This document shows, in pieces, positions 46,457-58,618 of a stretch of 64,000 bases of DNA (its first letter is position 1; every line of letters starts with the position of its first letter). The notes beneath the pieces were generated by a model. The model saw only the letters and a list, made by a program, of their open reading frames with translations. It was not told the DNA's origin and did not search any database. Source of the DNA: Epichloe hybrida (Eukaryota; Ascomycota; Sordariomycetes; Hypocreales; Clavicipitaceae); assembly GCA_019022495.1 (NCBI GenBank), contig JAFEKR010000006.1, positions 744,001-808,000 of the forward strand, read 5' to 3'. The position numbers were made by a program, and so were the translations under genes.

Positions 46457-49208
46457 ATGACGCCCGTCGACATGGATGCGCTCCCCAGGGACGAGCAACG
46501 GGCCGTATGGGATGAAACTGGACGCAACTTTTGGCAAAAGTTTGATAACGATAACGATATCCATGATGCCAAGTCCGAAGCGCACTATCAGATGCAGGCA
46601 TCGAGCATCAAGGGTGAACTATATGAGTTGACAAACAAGCGGACCCAGCTCACAAACAGTCAGGAACGTCTTTCCAAGGAGCTCGCCCACGTCGAAGAGG
46701 AACTAGCCCGGGTGGTGGAAGCATGCGACAACAAAGTCACAGTACTGCATACCTTGGAACAAGACTGTAGGAAGTGTGACCGGGAGAAGCTCGAAAGACG
46801 CAGCCAGATTGCCACAACGATGGAGAAGTTCTTCCGCGAGAAGCAAGGAAGGGACCCCAATGCACCCTCAAGACGAGGCTGGCAGCACTTTCATGACATT
46901 GTGAACAATACTCCCCAAAGAATTATTCCGAATCGAGAGGCCGTTCATGCAGAGGCACTTCAACAGGCAAACGAAGTGGCCAGGTCAACACAAGCGTTAC
47001 CTTCTACCAAGGCACAAATATCCATCTCGAAACCTGAACCTGGAAATGTGCTTGTTAATGTTACTAATCCCGATGGCCACGTCATTGGCCCAGTTGAAAA
47101 GATCGAGCCCTGGAACCAATGGGTGGAAGCTATCCAGGACCTACCGATCAGACGACAGGTCAAAATTCGCCGCGGCCGCAAATTCACCCAGGACCACCTG
47201 GCAACCATATACGATCGTTCTGAAGCCAAGGGGGTGAAGTGGGTAGCATGTATGATCCAGGCAACTGGTCAAATTCAGCAGCAGAGATGTCATTCCTGCG
47301 ACAAGAACCAGGGTGCCTTTGATGACTGCATCATCTTGGGAGGGCCTCTTTTTCAAAAATGCGGAAACTGCGAGTGGAATAGACAGGGCTGTCACATGCC
47401 TACGAAAACGAACACATCTTCTAGTATGCATTGTCCTGGGGACAGTACGATTACTAAACGACCGGAAATGCTTGTCTTTAGAGCACCAGCACCAGCACCA
47501 GCACCACCTCTTCCTCCTCCTCCGACAGGGCAAGGGCAGGATCGCTCAATGGTCCGATCAAACGCGAGCCATGAACCAAGCGGTGGTCCAGAACCCGTTC
47601 GACTGCCAGCACCGAATGAATGCGGCTTTTTGAGCCACCGGCAACAGAATAATCAACAGCAGCAATATCCAGCATCAAGCGTCTTGACACCGGCCAACGC
47701 ACACAGTCGACCGCCATCCCGCGACATACCGACGCCGTCCATCCAGTCAGTCGAGAATTCGCCCCAACCCATGCCACAAGCCGAAATCACGAGGAGCAAC
47801 CTGGCCCTCAGACATGACGGTACTGCTTATATCTATCCCGAATGTGTGGAAGGCGTCCCCTTGATTAAGATCGACCAACGCCATCCCTACTGGGATCCCC
47901 GATGGCCATCTATCCAATCCATCATTAAGCCACAACTTGATCTGTGGAAAATCAAGTACGACGAAGCCATTCAGAGGAAGGCCAAGGGCGAAGGAGGATC
48001 AGCCAAATTCCAGACTGGGCGCCAGGTCAACAGGGGCGTCAAGATACTCGAATTCCTCGAACAGGGCGACATAAGCCCATACCAGCTCCTCTCCAAAAAA
48101 TATACACATACCGGCAAGGGAACCATAACTGCGTACGATACCTTGTTCAGAATGTGCGAGACATTGGGGGAATTGGCCAAATTCAGGCTGGACATCTCGC
48201 CTGTTGAATGGCTTCGACATCGTTTTCATGAAATCATCTTGGAAGAAGGGACCAACTTCAACTATTCCAAGACAATGCACGACTTTTATCACGATCCCAA
48301 ACTCGCAGCTCTTCGTGACAGGAATGGTTTCAAGAGCATAGGACGGCCGTCGGGATTCAAGGCTGGCCAAGGCGGCGGCAGGGGCAGGGGCACAAGTGGC
48401 ACCCCTACTAGTGTGAAGAAGAGAAAGAGCATGCATTCACAGACTGATACGCCTCGGGCTACGCCATCTGCCAGTCACTCACCACTAATCCCCCAAGAAG
48501 AATACATTCCATCTCCAGTTCCGAGCAGCAGCATTACACATACTGCTGACCCGGCGCACACCATTCCGAAGCGCCTGAAGCCGTTGTCCCCCGTCTCGGC
48601 GCCCCCAAGCGACGAGTTCTACACGGACGATGTATCGGACACCGACTCCTGGAGCGGTGCTCCGCTTCAAAAGCTTGACTGGCGCGTGTATCAGGTAAAG
48701 ACGAGACTGTTTACAAGTCAAACCGAAGTGACGCAATACTGGCACTGGAAGGAGGACAAGCGGGTGTTCGAGCATCAGGTTTTGAAGGACACTAAGCCTG
48801 TTACTTGGGGTCTCCTTCGAGCTCCCATTGATTTAGATATCCCCCTGGACGACATTGCGCGGGTTGACTGGAACATGGATGCTTTGCAGGTGCACTTTGT
48901 CATGAGCCAGTTTGGCTCTTCAAGATGCATACAGGATGGCAAGCCTAGAGGTGACGTGATGGCAACATTCAAACGAGCGACAACCATGCGACGATTCTTG
49001 AGCTACTGCCGGCAACGCCGGTTGAAGTTGACGAGCATCACAGCGTCAGTGTTTTTTTTTTTTTTTTGAGCTACCTAGAAGTATTTATTGGCTGACCTCG
49101 GCTGACTTTGCATATTCCAGGGACGAGATTGAAGAAAGATGGGCGGCGATGCCATCTTATAAGCTGCCAGTAATAGACGACGAGGCGAGCGCTGCGCTCA
49201 GGGAATAG
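46457..49208 (+). CDS. Fungal DUF3716-like cysteine-rich protein
   Basis: Predicted 893 aa, two exons (46457-49050, 49121-49208). The start ATG is at 46457 (M-T-P-V-D-M-D). Residues about 50-130 form a coiled coil. Near 275-315 a Cys cluster reads C-H-S-C, then F-D-D-C, then C-G-N-C and G-C-H, the pattern of the small fungal DUF3716 zinc-type module. A Pro/Gln-rich linker follows, then a conserved helical block (about 450-635) and a basic, Ser-rich region. The C-terminal about 130 residues form a second conserved domain (D-W-R-V-Y-Q-V-K-T-R, then Y-W-H-W-K-E-D-K). The intron joins only if the donor is the GT at 49051-49052, giving V-D-E-I-E-E-R-W; a T run of about 16 follows the donor G directly, which is odd. 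Function unknown; a nuclear DNA- or chromatin-linked role is a guess. Confidence 0.75.
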
Positions 49209-50444
49209 CTTTCCCGGCCGGAGGAGTGACACGTCGTAGATATGAATGTTGATACCCGGCGAAATACTGCCTGCTCTTTTCCTTTTGCCGTTACTGAATT
49301 TGTTGGCGTTGTTTCATGTTGTTGTGCTTATTTTCCCGAGTCGAGAAATACTGGTCTGCAGGGGACGACTCGTTGCATATGATGCTTCTTCTTGTGGGTG
49401 GGATATGATGGTGTTGATTTCATCCGGTCTACGGACTATATGGGGGTTTCTCCCGTGGGCACCGCTCATTTCTTATATTTTTCTCTGACTGATGCTGCAT
49501 ATACCCGACATGAGGGTGCGCCTGCCCTCATTCGCATGATTTTCTTCCTTTTTGTTATGATGTGGTGGCTTGGCTATCCTACATTTCCAGTTGAGACGCA
49601 CACGCGGTCCTGATGCATATTTTGAAAAGCATGATGGGACATGTCTTTGATAGCAGTTTAGCTTTTATCATCCACGACGATGACTTTTATGCAAAGATGA
49701 TGCGCCCAAGCCAATTTTTTTTTTTTTTTTTTTTTTTTAAGAAATCAAACAATGACGTGCTAAGCAAAATAAACAACAAGAAGTTGACTTTTCCGACTTT
49801 TGACTTTTCTTTTACAGTGAGGTGTACCATTAGTGTCGGTCCTCGGACTAATCAGCAACCTCGCCCCCGCCCACATGGCTTCTCCGGTTCCCCCCCCCCC
49901 CCTTGTACTTACTTGGGCCCTTGGGCACGACTGGTGGTGGCGTAGCCAACCAACACGCCATGTTGCACCAGTTGTCCAAGTAAAAACGCAACGTGGGTAT
50001 TTTCACCGCAACGGGGTCCAGAGTCAGGTGGCCGAACGACTTTATTCCGTGCAGGCCGTCCAGGCCTGACGAGTGGTGGGATGCGGAAAATCAAACGAGT
50101 CAAGTTCATGGACGGGGTTGTACACTACGGGCGGCTGGCTGGCTGGCTGGCTGGCTGGGTGGACAGAGCATAACTTGCGTTTTGTGAATGCGGACTGAGC
50201 ACGTAGGCGTGGATATCTTGTCTTGCTGACAGCTCTGTACACGGCTCACGTACTTCATGATTCGGACACGTGGGTTTCTAATATGAGGATTTTGGTACAC
50301 GCTTGGATAAGCCAGAGAATTAGAGAAACCATCATGGCTCGCGGAAGATTTCCAAAAAAAAAAATATCCAAGAATCCAAGAATCCAAAAAAAAAAAACCC
50401 CCAGTTCAAAAAAGGCTGTTGTTGCTCATTGCTTTCACAGAGAT
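49209..50444. other. Convergent intergenic, DUF3716-like gene / DPB11
   Basis: Holds the two 3' flanks. A T20 tract lies near 49717-49738, a C10 run near 49892 and a GGCT tetranucleotide array near 50131-50157. No RNA gene or coding frame is supported. Confidence 0.5.
50131..50160. repeat. GGCT tetranucleotide array
   Basis: Six consecutive GGCT units in non-coding DNA downstream of DPB11. Confidence 0.8.
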
Positions 50445-53071
50445 CTACGGCCGACATCTTGTCGAGGTGGTGGTGACTTTTGCGTTCTGGACATGATTGG
50501 TGCCCACTCCCATCATTCTATTCATGATTTCTTCCTTCATTTGCATGGCATCGGGATCTGCATATTCGAGTTGCGTGGCAGGAGGTTGTGTCTCCCTGTC
50601 CATGTCGTCCTCGTCCGTTCCTGCCGCCACTACGGCGCGTAGACTATCTGTCATTTGTCGAGGGCCCGAGCCGCCGCTTCCGTCCCCGTTATAACTTGCT
50701 GCACTGCTGCCGTTGGAGACGTTGCTGACGGCACGGCCCAAGAGCTGCCGACGACGCGGCCGCACGGGTGCCGTGTGCGTATGGGACTTGCTGTCACTCG
50801 ATGCCGACCCCGTCGCAACTTGGATGAGGTCGGAGAGCTTGGACGACAAGACCTGGCGTTCTGTTGCTTTGCTCTGATGCTGCCTTCTTTCGGCCTCGTC
50901 TCGTTCCTCATCCTCATCGCCATCGTTTTGGCGGCTGGCGAGACCACTTCTTGGCTCTATTGAGACATCGGGTGGCGGTGCAGACGGGCCTCGAGATAGT
51001 GAGACGGGCTTCTTCTCCATGGTCTCACCCCGGAAGGGCTCCGACTTTGTGCGACTGGGCGGGAAGGTATGCTTCGGTGGCGATGGTGACTTGTTGAGTT
51101 GCGCTCCAGACACTTCAGCGAGAGGAGTATCCCTTTGCTTACCAGTGGCACCGGCAGGTTGACTCTTTGCCGTGATGAAATCGGCTGAAGTTGTCAGCTC
51201 CTTTCGAGGAACTTTCAGTCTTGACTTGTGGGCCGCGTCCTGATTGGAGCGAGAGGTCTCTTCCGACGAGGAGGAATCCTCATCAAAACCACTTGCGTCA
51301 AATCCTCCCATGATCTTTGGTCGCGAACAACTGGGCCGTGATTTTATGCTCTGACTAGGTTGCCCCCCCGTCTTGACTTCTGGACGCGTTTGTGGCTCAT
51401 ATCGGTCTCTGAGTTCAGGGAAGATGAACTTGTCCGTCGGCACCTTGAACCCGGTCGATATGCACTCCCATAACCAATCGGCTGTTACGACGGGCACGCC
51501 CCATTCGAGAGCGTACTTCAACTTATCTTTTCGCATCGCGCCGAGAGATCTGCATACCAAGACGCTCGTTGTCTGTCTAAACTCTTCTTCATACTTGGCC
51601 CCCAGCTGGGACGCACTGCGAGCAACTTGGTTCAGTTCCAGTCCCGAAAATGCCGCGCTGCAGATGACCAGATCGGAAAAGCCTGGAATGGGAAAAACGG
51701 GAAACGGTCTGCCCAAGACATGCTCGCTCGGGTGGAAAAATTGCTTGTTGTGCAGGCACTTTTCAATGTAGAATTCGGTGACAATCTCCACATCATCACT
51801 TGGCAGCTTGGGGTGTGAGCTGGCTGCTGAAATCTGGGGCACTACCAGGAACCGGTGTGGAAGTTCGGTCGAAGTCATAGTTGCCGCAGCGGCCACTTCA
51901 CGCAATGACGAGGCCACAGAGCCACCCAGGGTGGTGATGGTATCTTCGAGCACCGTGTGCCGTTTGTCATTGAAGCCGTTGATTACAAAAATACACCTGG
52001 CAAAGACACCTTCGTTTTGGGTAGTTCCAAGCTGGGGAAGGTGGTGTGCCTGTCGGATGGTAGGCTCCGGGGTCGCTTGATCTGGTGGTGCTTCGACGCT
52101 GGTAGTAGGCTTGTTGGCAAAGGAATTGTCCCTTGAGCTAGACCGACCCAGGATGTCTCCCCAGAGATTGTTTCGTTGTGAGCTGAGTTTCATACTCGCA
52201 GTCTTGCGCAATTTTCGAACCCTTCTCTCTTCAGTGGCATTTGAGGCGGACGACCTGGACCGTTTAACCAGTGCATTGGGGTCCCTCTTAACCCAAGCTC
52301 CGACACCTTGTTCCTCGGCAGGCAGCAACGGATCAAACTTGGTCTCTTCCAAGATCATACCGCGCGCTATGCTTTGGTCTAGCCAGTCTAATGTCACGGT
52401 GTAGACATTCCAGGATTTGGCAGCAGTGAACTTTTTGCCCTCTGGCTTACTGACGATGAGATGGGTGCATCTTCTGGTCAAATCGCCCGTATAGCACCCG
52501 CCGTTTGCCACGATCCGCGAGGCAATGTCGTCTCGTTGCTCGCCGAAGCCCGTCAAGCATATCAACAGTGACTGACGGCCGGAAGGCTGCCCTTGTTGTG
52601 GTGATGTAGCCTCGATGCCACACTTCTCAAGCGCCTTTAGTTGGTGTTGCTTCTCGAGTGCCGCGAAATCGATTTCCTCGTCGTTTTTCCAGAAATTCGC
52701 CACCGCTTCAATCCAAGCCGCGTCCATGGCTTTGATGTCGGGTCGCTCGCGGGCAACATGACGGTATTTGGGAGTGTCATAATCGCCGACAATAAGATGT
52801 GTTACGTCTGGAGTGAGATCGTATTTGTGAACGCCTCCAAGCTCCTCGACCTTGGCAGCGATGTCGGTCTAATTGAAAGCAATCGGGATCCCCGTCAGCA
52901 AAAATGCGACTGATTTTGAGGGCTATATTCAATGGAAGGACGGGTAACGTAGGGGACGGGACAAACCCTCTGATCAGGTGGAATGCTGGTGCAACAAGCG
53001 GTTATGTCGCGAAAAGGCTGCGCTGGATCTATCGAGTGCCTTTCATCATCGGCAGGTTGCAGCGATGCCAT
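50445..53071 (-). CDS. DPB11: Dpb11/Rad4/TopBP1-type BRCT scaffold
   Basis: Predicted 842 aa, two exons: 53071-52967 (35 codons) and 52868-50445; the intron is 98 nt. The first exon is short and ends P-P-D-Q-R, joining T-D-I-A-A-K-V-E-E-L-G-G. Four BRCT repeats: about 18-95, 135-215 (with G-F-G, and W-L-D at its end), 325-412 and 433-512 (with T-A-D-W-L-W). The C-terminal about 320 residues are disordered, Ser/Arg-rich and acidic, with short S-P sites. Four N-terminal BRCTs and a long tail is the layout of yeast Dpb11 and fission-yeast Rad4/Cut5. The protein binds CDK-phosphorylated Sld2/Sld3 at replication start and activates the Mec1/ATR checkpoint through its tail. An ATG at residue 83 gives a shorter frame that would destroy BRCT1, so it is not the start. 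Confidence 0.92.
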
Positions 53072-53695
53072 ATTCTTTTCGCAACAGCATGTGCGCGGGC
53101 GCTGCGGACCAAGTTGAAACGATGGACGCGACGATTTCCCTACGAGAGCGATGCAAGCGGGATGCAAGCGGGATGCAAGCGGGATGCGAGCGTGTGTGTA
53201 TTACTTGTCATATATCGTGGACATGGTCACATGGCAAATGGCAAACCCATTAAAGTGAATGAGAGAGTGGGACGCGTCGAGCTGGGCCCGACCGCGTTTC
53301 CAACTCGTGAATGTGGAACGGAATGTCTGGGCGATGCAGTGCTTCCAGTGGCCGCACCACCAGTAAGCAGTGAGCAGTGAGTAATTGTACACTCAGCAGC
53401 GAAGTCGTTGGTGCTCATTGGACAAGTGACACGACACTGGGCCGCCGTGTTCCACCCACCCGCAAGTGACAACCTCATGAGTGTCTGCCGAGCCCAACAC
53501 CTTACCCGAGTATTCCGGACTCTGCCTTGCTTGACAGCGACCGACACATTCGCGCTGCTGGGCCCTGTCCCGTATCAGCTACGCCGAACGTTTAACCCCA
53601 AGGCCGCTCACGGCCCAACCCACGACCTTGTCAACGAGTCCCTCAATAAAGCCGAAACACGCTGTGCCAGACGCCTGGCCGACACTCCAGCAGAA
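53072..53695. promoter_or_regulatory. Divergent promoter, DPB11 / DCN1
   Basis: 624 bp between divergent starts, with an 11-bp tandem repeat at 53150-53192 about 80 bp from the DPB11 ATG. No TATA box identified. Confidence 0.5.
53150..53192. repeat. 11-bp tandem repeat GATGCAAGCGG
   Basis: Three perfect copies (53150-53160, 53161-53171, 53172-53182) and a fourth imperfect one ending at 53192. It sits in the DPB11 leader or core promoter region, so copy number could affect expression; this is inference. Confidence 0.85.
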
Positions 53696-55634
53696 ATGCC
53701 ACCTCCATCATCAAGTCAACAAAAGGTCCTGGCTGCCCAGTTCGTGGCCCTCACCGGCGCATCTGAGCGACAGGCGACCAAGGTACGTTGTGATAAATCA
53801 ACAACGCGGGCTCAACGACAAGCTCAATCAACCATCTTGCCTCATTGCCCCTCTTGCCGGCCCGATTGTGATGTACATTTGGACGTCGCATTACTGGGGT
53901 TGCTGCAACTACAATCTCCCGTCGTTTTATCGTCGAATCCGGCTAGGCGAATTCTACGCCCGTAACCCAATTCAAACCTGAAGCTAATTTGCGTGGGGTA
54001 CAGTATTTAAAATCGACTGGCTACAAAATCAACGAGGCTGTTGATGCGTAAGTCTTGGCCATTTCCTCGACCCTCTCACAAATTTTTGCACCTCGACTGG
54101 GTTGCCCCGCTCCTTCGAAATTACAATAGCATAACATGAATCACACTTCCTCGTCTCCTCGCCATGGCCTCCTCGGACCAGTCCGTCCTCTGTGGGTTCT
54201 AATTATCTTTGATTTGGCTCTGTTCGTAGGGACATCTTCGAGGATGTACTCCGTGTCTTCCATACTGAAGCTGTGTGGGTGATCAGTGGGGTCCCACTAA
54301 CTGGCGTAGCCCGTCCCTCCCGACACACGACATATTAGTAGGGCCGAGTGACGCCGATGGCTTTGAAACAAATGTCAAGAACATCGCCTCCATCTCCATC
54401 TGCCCTCCTTCTCTGTACCGAATACTTCTTTTGTGGTCACCCTGCCCTTCTGGACGCATCATAAGCCTGAGTTTCGCGAATGGCTGCAGTCAGATACACT
54501 CTTCACTTCACTTAAGAACTTGCTCCGAAAACACCCGTGGTCCCTTCCCTCTCTATGGCCTGGGCATTTTAAGCCACCTTTCTTGAAACTTCGGATCGAA
54601 CTGTCCTCACGGTTGGGTCAGGAAAATGGGTTGGAAGAATCAAGTCAAGCGTCGTTTGCCCTCTTCTGAGAAGCTCCCTTTCTGGTCTTCGCCGAAACCA
54701 CGGTACAAGCCTCTCTTCACATTCGCGGCCAAGTGGCTCATGGACACAGGTTTTGACATGACGGGTCCACGGGGTACTAACTTTCAGCCTTGTTGCTAGG
54801 TTCTACACCTCAAACGATGCCAAAGGCCCATCGCCGATCGACTCTCAATTGGAGGCTTTGTTTGATTCACTAAGGGGTACAGGAATTATGTGCCAACTTT
54901 TCGCAATCGGTTTACTGACACGGCGCAGATGATGGCAGCGATGACAAGGATAAGATGGAACTCGAGTCCACGATGAGTTACCTTGACAGCAAACTCAAGG
55001 TCAATTTAGAGAACGCCGAACTTTTCATTGCATTAGAAATAGTACAAGCTCCCAACGTTGGTGAGATTAGTCGCCGTGGTTTTGTTGAGGGATGGAAGGC
55101 CACAGAGTGAGACTTCCTCAACCGATATGCATTTACGTCATGTTTCTTTCATGCCATTGTCACTCGTGGCACTAACTGACACTGGGACGTAGAGCCGGGA
55201 CCACGAACAAAGAACATGCCGCTTACATAAAGAGTCTTTCATCATCGCTATCAACGGACCCGGCCCTCTTCAAGAAGGTGTACCGCTACACATTTGTAGC
55301 GGGTCGAGAAGCCGATCAAAAAGCACTCAGTTTGGAAAACGCCATGGTATACTGGGGCATGCTTTTCTCGCCGCCTGGCATGATTTGGAAGAGCAAGAAT
55401 CACGATTGGTTGGAACTCTGGAAGACGTATCTCAACGAGAAATGGACCCGGTCTGTCAACAAGGATATGTGGAACATGGTGTTGGAATTCGCCGTTCAAT
55501 CCATGGCAGACGAGAGCCTCTCGTTTTGGAATGAAGATGGTGCCTGGCCCAGCGTCATCGATGATTTCGTCGACTGGTGTCGAACCAAAGGTATTGGCAA
55601 GTCTGAGTCGATGGATGTGGACCAAGAGGACTGA
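53696..55634 (+). CDS. DCN1: Dcn1, cullin neddylation E3 co-factor
   Basis: Predicted 275 aa, five exons: 53696-53782, 54004-54047, 54800-54876, 54929-55106 and 55193-55634. All phases fit. The N-terminal UBA-like helices read F-V-A-L-T-G-A-S-E-R-Q-A-T-K / Y-L-K-S-T-G-Y-K-I-N-E-A. The C-terminal PONY (cullin-binding) domain covers about 60-260, with F-V-A-G-R-E-A-D-Q-K-A-L and D-E-S-L-S-F-W-N-E-D-G-A-W-P-S-V-I-D-D-F. Dcn1 bridges Ubc12-Nedd8 and cullins to speed cullin neddylation and so SCF activity. The second coding intron (54048-54799, 752 nt) is about ten times the usual size here; its ends are canonical (GTAAGT, branch TACTAAC near 54775, CTAG). The length agrees with yeast Dcn1 (269 aa). 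Confidence 0.92.
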
Positions 55635-56329
55635 GGAAATGGAGAATACCGGTGGAACTGCACAGCGCGCATCTTGAACGGTCTTGTGGTTCTGCCGTCA
55701 TAGCAGTGTTGAATCGTCTTGGCCGACAGTGAACGGGGTGGCGCAAGACTTTGGGATCTTTGGCGAAGAATCTCGATCTTTGAACGCTGCGACTAGAACA
55801 ACAACGTTTCGGGTTGATGCAATGATAAAATTGCGCAGCTGGAACATCCTATGATAGATACTTACGAACACCACGATGACCAAAGAAGTCAAGTCATGTT
55901 ATATCCGAAGTTTGCCAAATATGAATATTCTGAAAGCTCGGTCCACGTGAACCTTTTTTTTTTTTTTTTTTTTTTTTTGTCATGTGTTCTGTACAGTAAT
56001 TGGTTGCTGACTCAAGATGTTTGCATTGCAATGTGCTCCTGTCGCGAGAGATGACAAATCTAGCCAAATCTACAAGATGATCCTTGAATTCGCAACACCC
56101 TTTCCTGGTGTGTTAGACGAACAGCGTAGCCCCTCTTCTTTCACCAAGCCTTCCTCATCATACAAGATGAGTGCCGTCCAACATGGACACAGACCCGAAT
56201 TTCGTGGACCACACGTGTCCACGTTCTCACACGATTACTTGCTCAGCAAGGAAACCATGTGGTATTCTGACATGATTTCTCAGGCACAACCGCGCGCGCA
56301 CTCGCTCGTCCCGCTCCCCCAGACGAGTT
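55635..56329. other. Convergent intergenic, DCN1 / bS6m
   Basis: Carries both 3' flanks. A T26 tract lies at about 55952-55978. The plus-strand frame 56017-56424 is opposite to the bS6m gene and is not called. Confidence 0.5.
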
Positions 56330-56864
56330 TCACGCCTCACTCCCCTGCGTCCTCCACTTCGGCGGGCCAAATCTCGACAAAGTATTCAGCTTCCCATCCC
56401 CCAGCTTCACATGCGCGGACCTAATCATGCGGGGTTCCAGGCGCAGCGTCGTCCGCAGATCCTGATGGACCTTTGTCGAGGAATCGTAGCGCATGACGAA
56501 GTAATGCCCGTGCGTGTGCTTCATCTGGTGCACGGAGATGGGCTTCGGTAGCGAGAAGACGCCCCAGTTTGAGAGGCCGCGGACGACGCCGCCGTTGCGG
56601 AGGACGAGTGATCCGACGGTTTGGGCGATTCTGCGTGCTCGTTAGTTTTTCGACTTCTTCTTCCAGGCGTGATGATACGGTTGGATATGGCAATGGCGTG
56701 GTCGGAACATACTCCTTTACTTCGACGAGGTTGCCTGGTCGGACCTGGGTAAGTACGTTAGTATGAATGTTGCTATGGGGAAGGGCGGCGGAAGGGGGGG
56801 TGTCTATGGTTTCCCCCCCCCCCGCCAGCGATGCGCTTACTATTGCGATGAGTTCGTAGAGCAT
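56330..56864 (-). CDS. MRP17: Mitochondrial ribosomal protein bS6m
   Basis: Predicted 118 aa, three exons: 56864-56841 (8 codons, M-L-Y-E-L-I-A-I), 56744-56713 (V-R-P-G-N-L-V-E-V-K-E) and 56630-56330. Introns are 96 and 82 nt and all junctions are GT-AG. The last exon reads I-A-Q-T-V-G-S-L-V-L-R-N-G-G-V-V-R-G and L-P-K-P-I-S-V-H-Q, then H-G-H-Y-F-V-M-R-Y-D. This is the S6 fold of the small ribosomal subunit; the L-Y-E-L start and N-G-G-V block are diagnostic, and the fungal mitochondrial form (yeast Mrp17) has this length. It acts in the mitochondrial matrix. No long presequence is present, which is usual for this family. Confidence 0.9.
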
Positions 56865-57469
56865 GTTGGCGACACGTTATGCTTTGAGATTTGTTACGGC
56901 CTGGTGGATGGTGAAGTTCTTAAGCATGTCGAAATTTCGGGACCGACATGGGGGGCCGATGATTTGCCGGGTGGAGGCATTGTCGCGTTGCTGATGAACG
57001 CGAGAGATGTTAAGGGGTTGCAACATGGCAGGCAGGTGTAGTCACAGGTGATTGAGCTTCTTGTTCCTATACTGGATGGCCGTCACGTCGTCGTCGGGGG
57101 GTCATCTCTGCGGTGACTGAATGGTTTTCAATGTCTCCGGGTGGGTGTAGCTGGCGATGAAAAGTCGTGCAATTAATTCCACGAGAAACGATTGATAGAG
57201 TAGTTATGTGAGTAAATGAATCAACAGAAGCTAGGATGTATAGATTGATAATGGGTAGTTTTTTTGAGAAGTCTTTTTTTTTTCCTCAATTGGTTATTGC
57301 TAACGCATCGGAGCAATACCGATGTTCTCAACACAAATCCGATGTGTTGGCAAATCATTGAGGGAAAAAAAAGCCCATGATTAAATCAATCAATATATGC
57401 TAGCTTCTTGTGCGCAGGCATCTGTTGTAGAAATACACTATGGTAACGATAATATACTGTACATTCTCA
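56865..57469. other. Intergenic, bS6m promoter and NDUFAF6 3' flank
   Basis: 605 bp. The half next to bS6m is GC-balanced promoter DNA; near 57160-57470 it becomes AT-rich, with T and A runs, as in 3' flanks. Nothing else seen. Confidence 0.5.
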
Positions 57470-58618
57470 TCATAATCTCTCTTTTGATAGCGCCTGCCAT
57501 ATCCTCCATGGCAGCTTCCACCCCCCTGTCTTTACGGCGAATGGGTCAAAATTGGCCTTTTCCAGATTTTCCAAATAATTCCCGGCAGGAATGGCTTCTA
57601 GAAGCACGCCAAAGCTTTGCCTGACCTCTCTCGCTGTGTCGCCGTCTTCCAAGTACACATGCTCAGCCTCTCCTTCGTGTTCGAACTCGTGTCCTGGGTC
57701 CTCGCCGGCTTTTATGCGCCGAAGCATCTCCCTGACGGTGATGAGGTGGTCGTTGGCACGAGTGGCCACCTTGAAAACAGCATTTTGCAGACCTGGTGCG
57801 CTGGGACCTTGCCTGAACACCTCCTCCTCCTTGACGCCCTCTTCTGCCATGATGTCGAGTGGAAGTAAAAGGGATGGTTCTCGAATCGGTGGTGCATCGA
57901 ACCCACTGGGCGTTTTTATGGGCTGGCCTGGCGCAGCCAGGATGGGAATTCCCCTCAGCACAGCAATAATACCACAAGCCTTGCCAATGTGGCTGGCTAA
58001 ATGGTCGATATGTATAGATCGAAGGGGCATGGACGCCAGCGTCGCATACATCATGGTCGAATAGGTATTCTCGGCGTAGTCCTCTAGCGCTAATAAACTC
58101 GGGTACGGCCTGCTGGCCACGTGATTTTCCCGCGTTTTCACAAGTCGTGACACCCAGAACTTAATCGACTTTTTGGTGGAGGTTCCGGCTCGTGCCTCCA
58201 GACTCTGCAGGGCGTGATGGAGTAAGAGGCATATGGGTTCTCGAGGGGGCACCCCAGCAAAGGTCTTGTCGAGAGACTCTTGCCAGAACTTGATTCGCAA
58301 AGCGCCGATTGTCGGGTTAGATACGATCTCGGGAAGTCGAACGAGTTCTAGGTTCAGAGCCCGGAGAGCCGCATAAGTGTCTTGGACGGGAGGGGGGACG
58401 AAGCGCCGGATCAAATGGGCATCATAGTCGCTCGTCCTGTGAAGACAGTTAGTTGAAGGTTATCAATTGAGTACAAGCCGGCAGTGGCCATACTGAAGCT
58501 GCTTCAAGCAGTATCGCCTTGCTGATTCGACGTCGGCGTCCGTCGCATGTCGTCGACAGCTTGCCGGAGAATTGGCAAGCCTTCTCAGGCCGTGGCCCAG
58601 TACCTGGGGACGGCGCAT
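57470..58618 (-). CDS. NDUFAF6: NDUFAF6-like complex I assembly factor (squalene/phytoene synthase fold)
   Basis: Predicted 363 aa, two exons (58618-58494 and 58436-57470), intron 57 nt. The first 28 residues (M-R-R-P-Q-V-L-G, Arg-rich) look like a mitochondrial presequence, followed by A-R-R-Y-C-L-K-Q-L-Q / T-S-D-Y-D-A-H-L. The rest follows the squalene/phytoene synthase fold: L-R-A-L-N-L-E-L-V-R, then R-I-K-F-W-Q-E-S-L and H-I-G-K-A-C-G-I. The Asp-rich D-x-x-x-D motifs of true synthases are not intact (here, for example, L-A-L-E-D-Y-A-E-N), as expected for NDUFAF6/Sicily-type factors that assist ND1 maturation in complex I. A real prenyl synthase is unlikely. It shares a 409-bp divergent promoter with RAD5. 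Confidence 0.88.

Noticed and set aside
54433..54669. 79-codon frame as an independent gene
   Set aside because: It lies wholly inside the DCN1 intron, resembles no family I know, and the frame breaks just before a further coding-like stretch; kept only as a finding.
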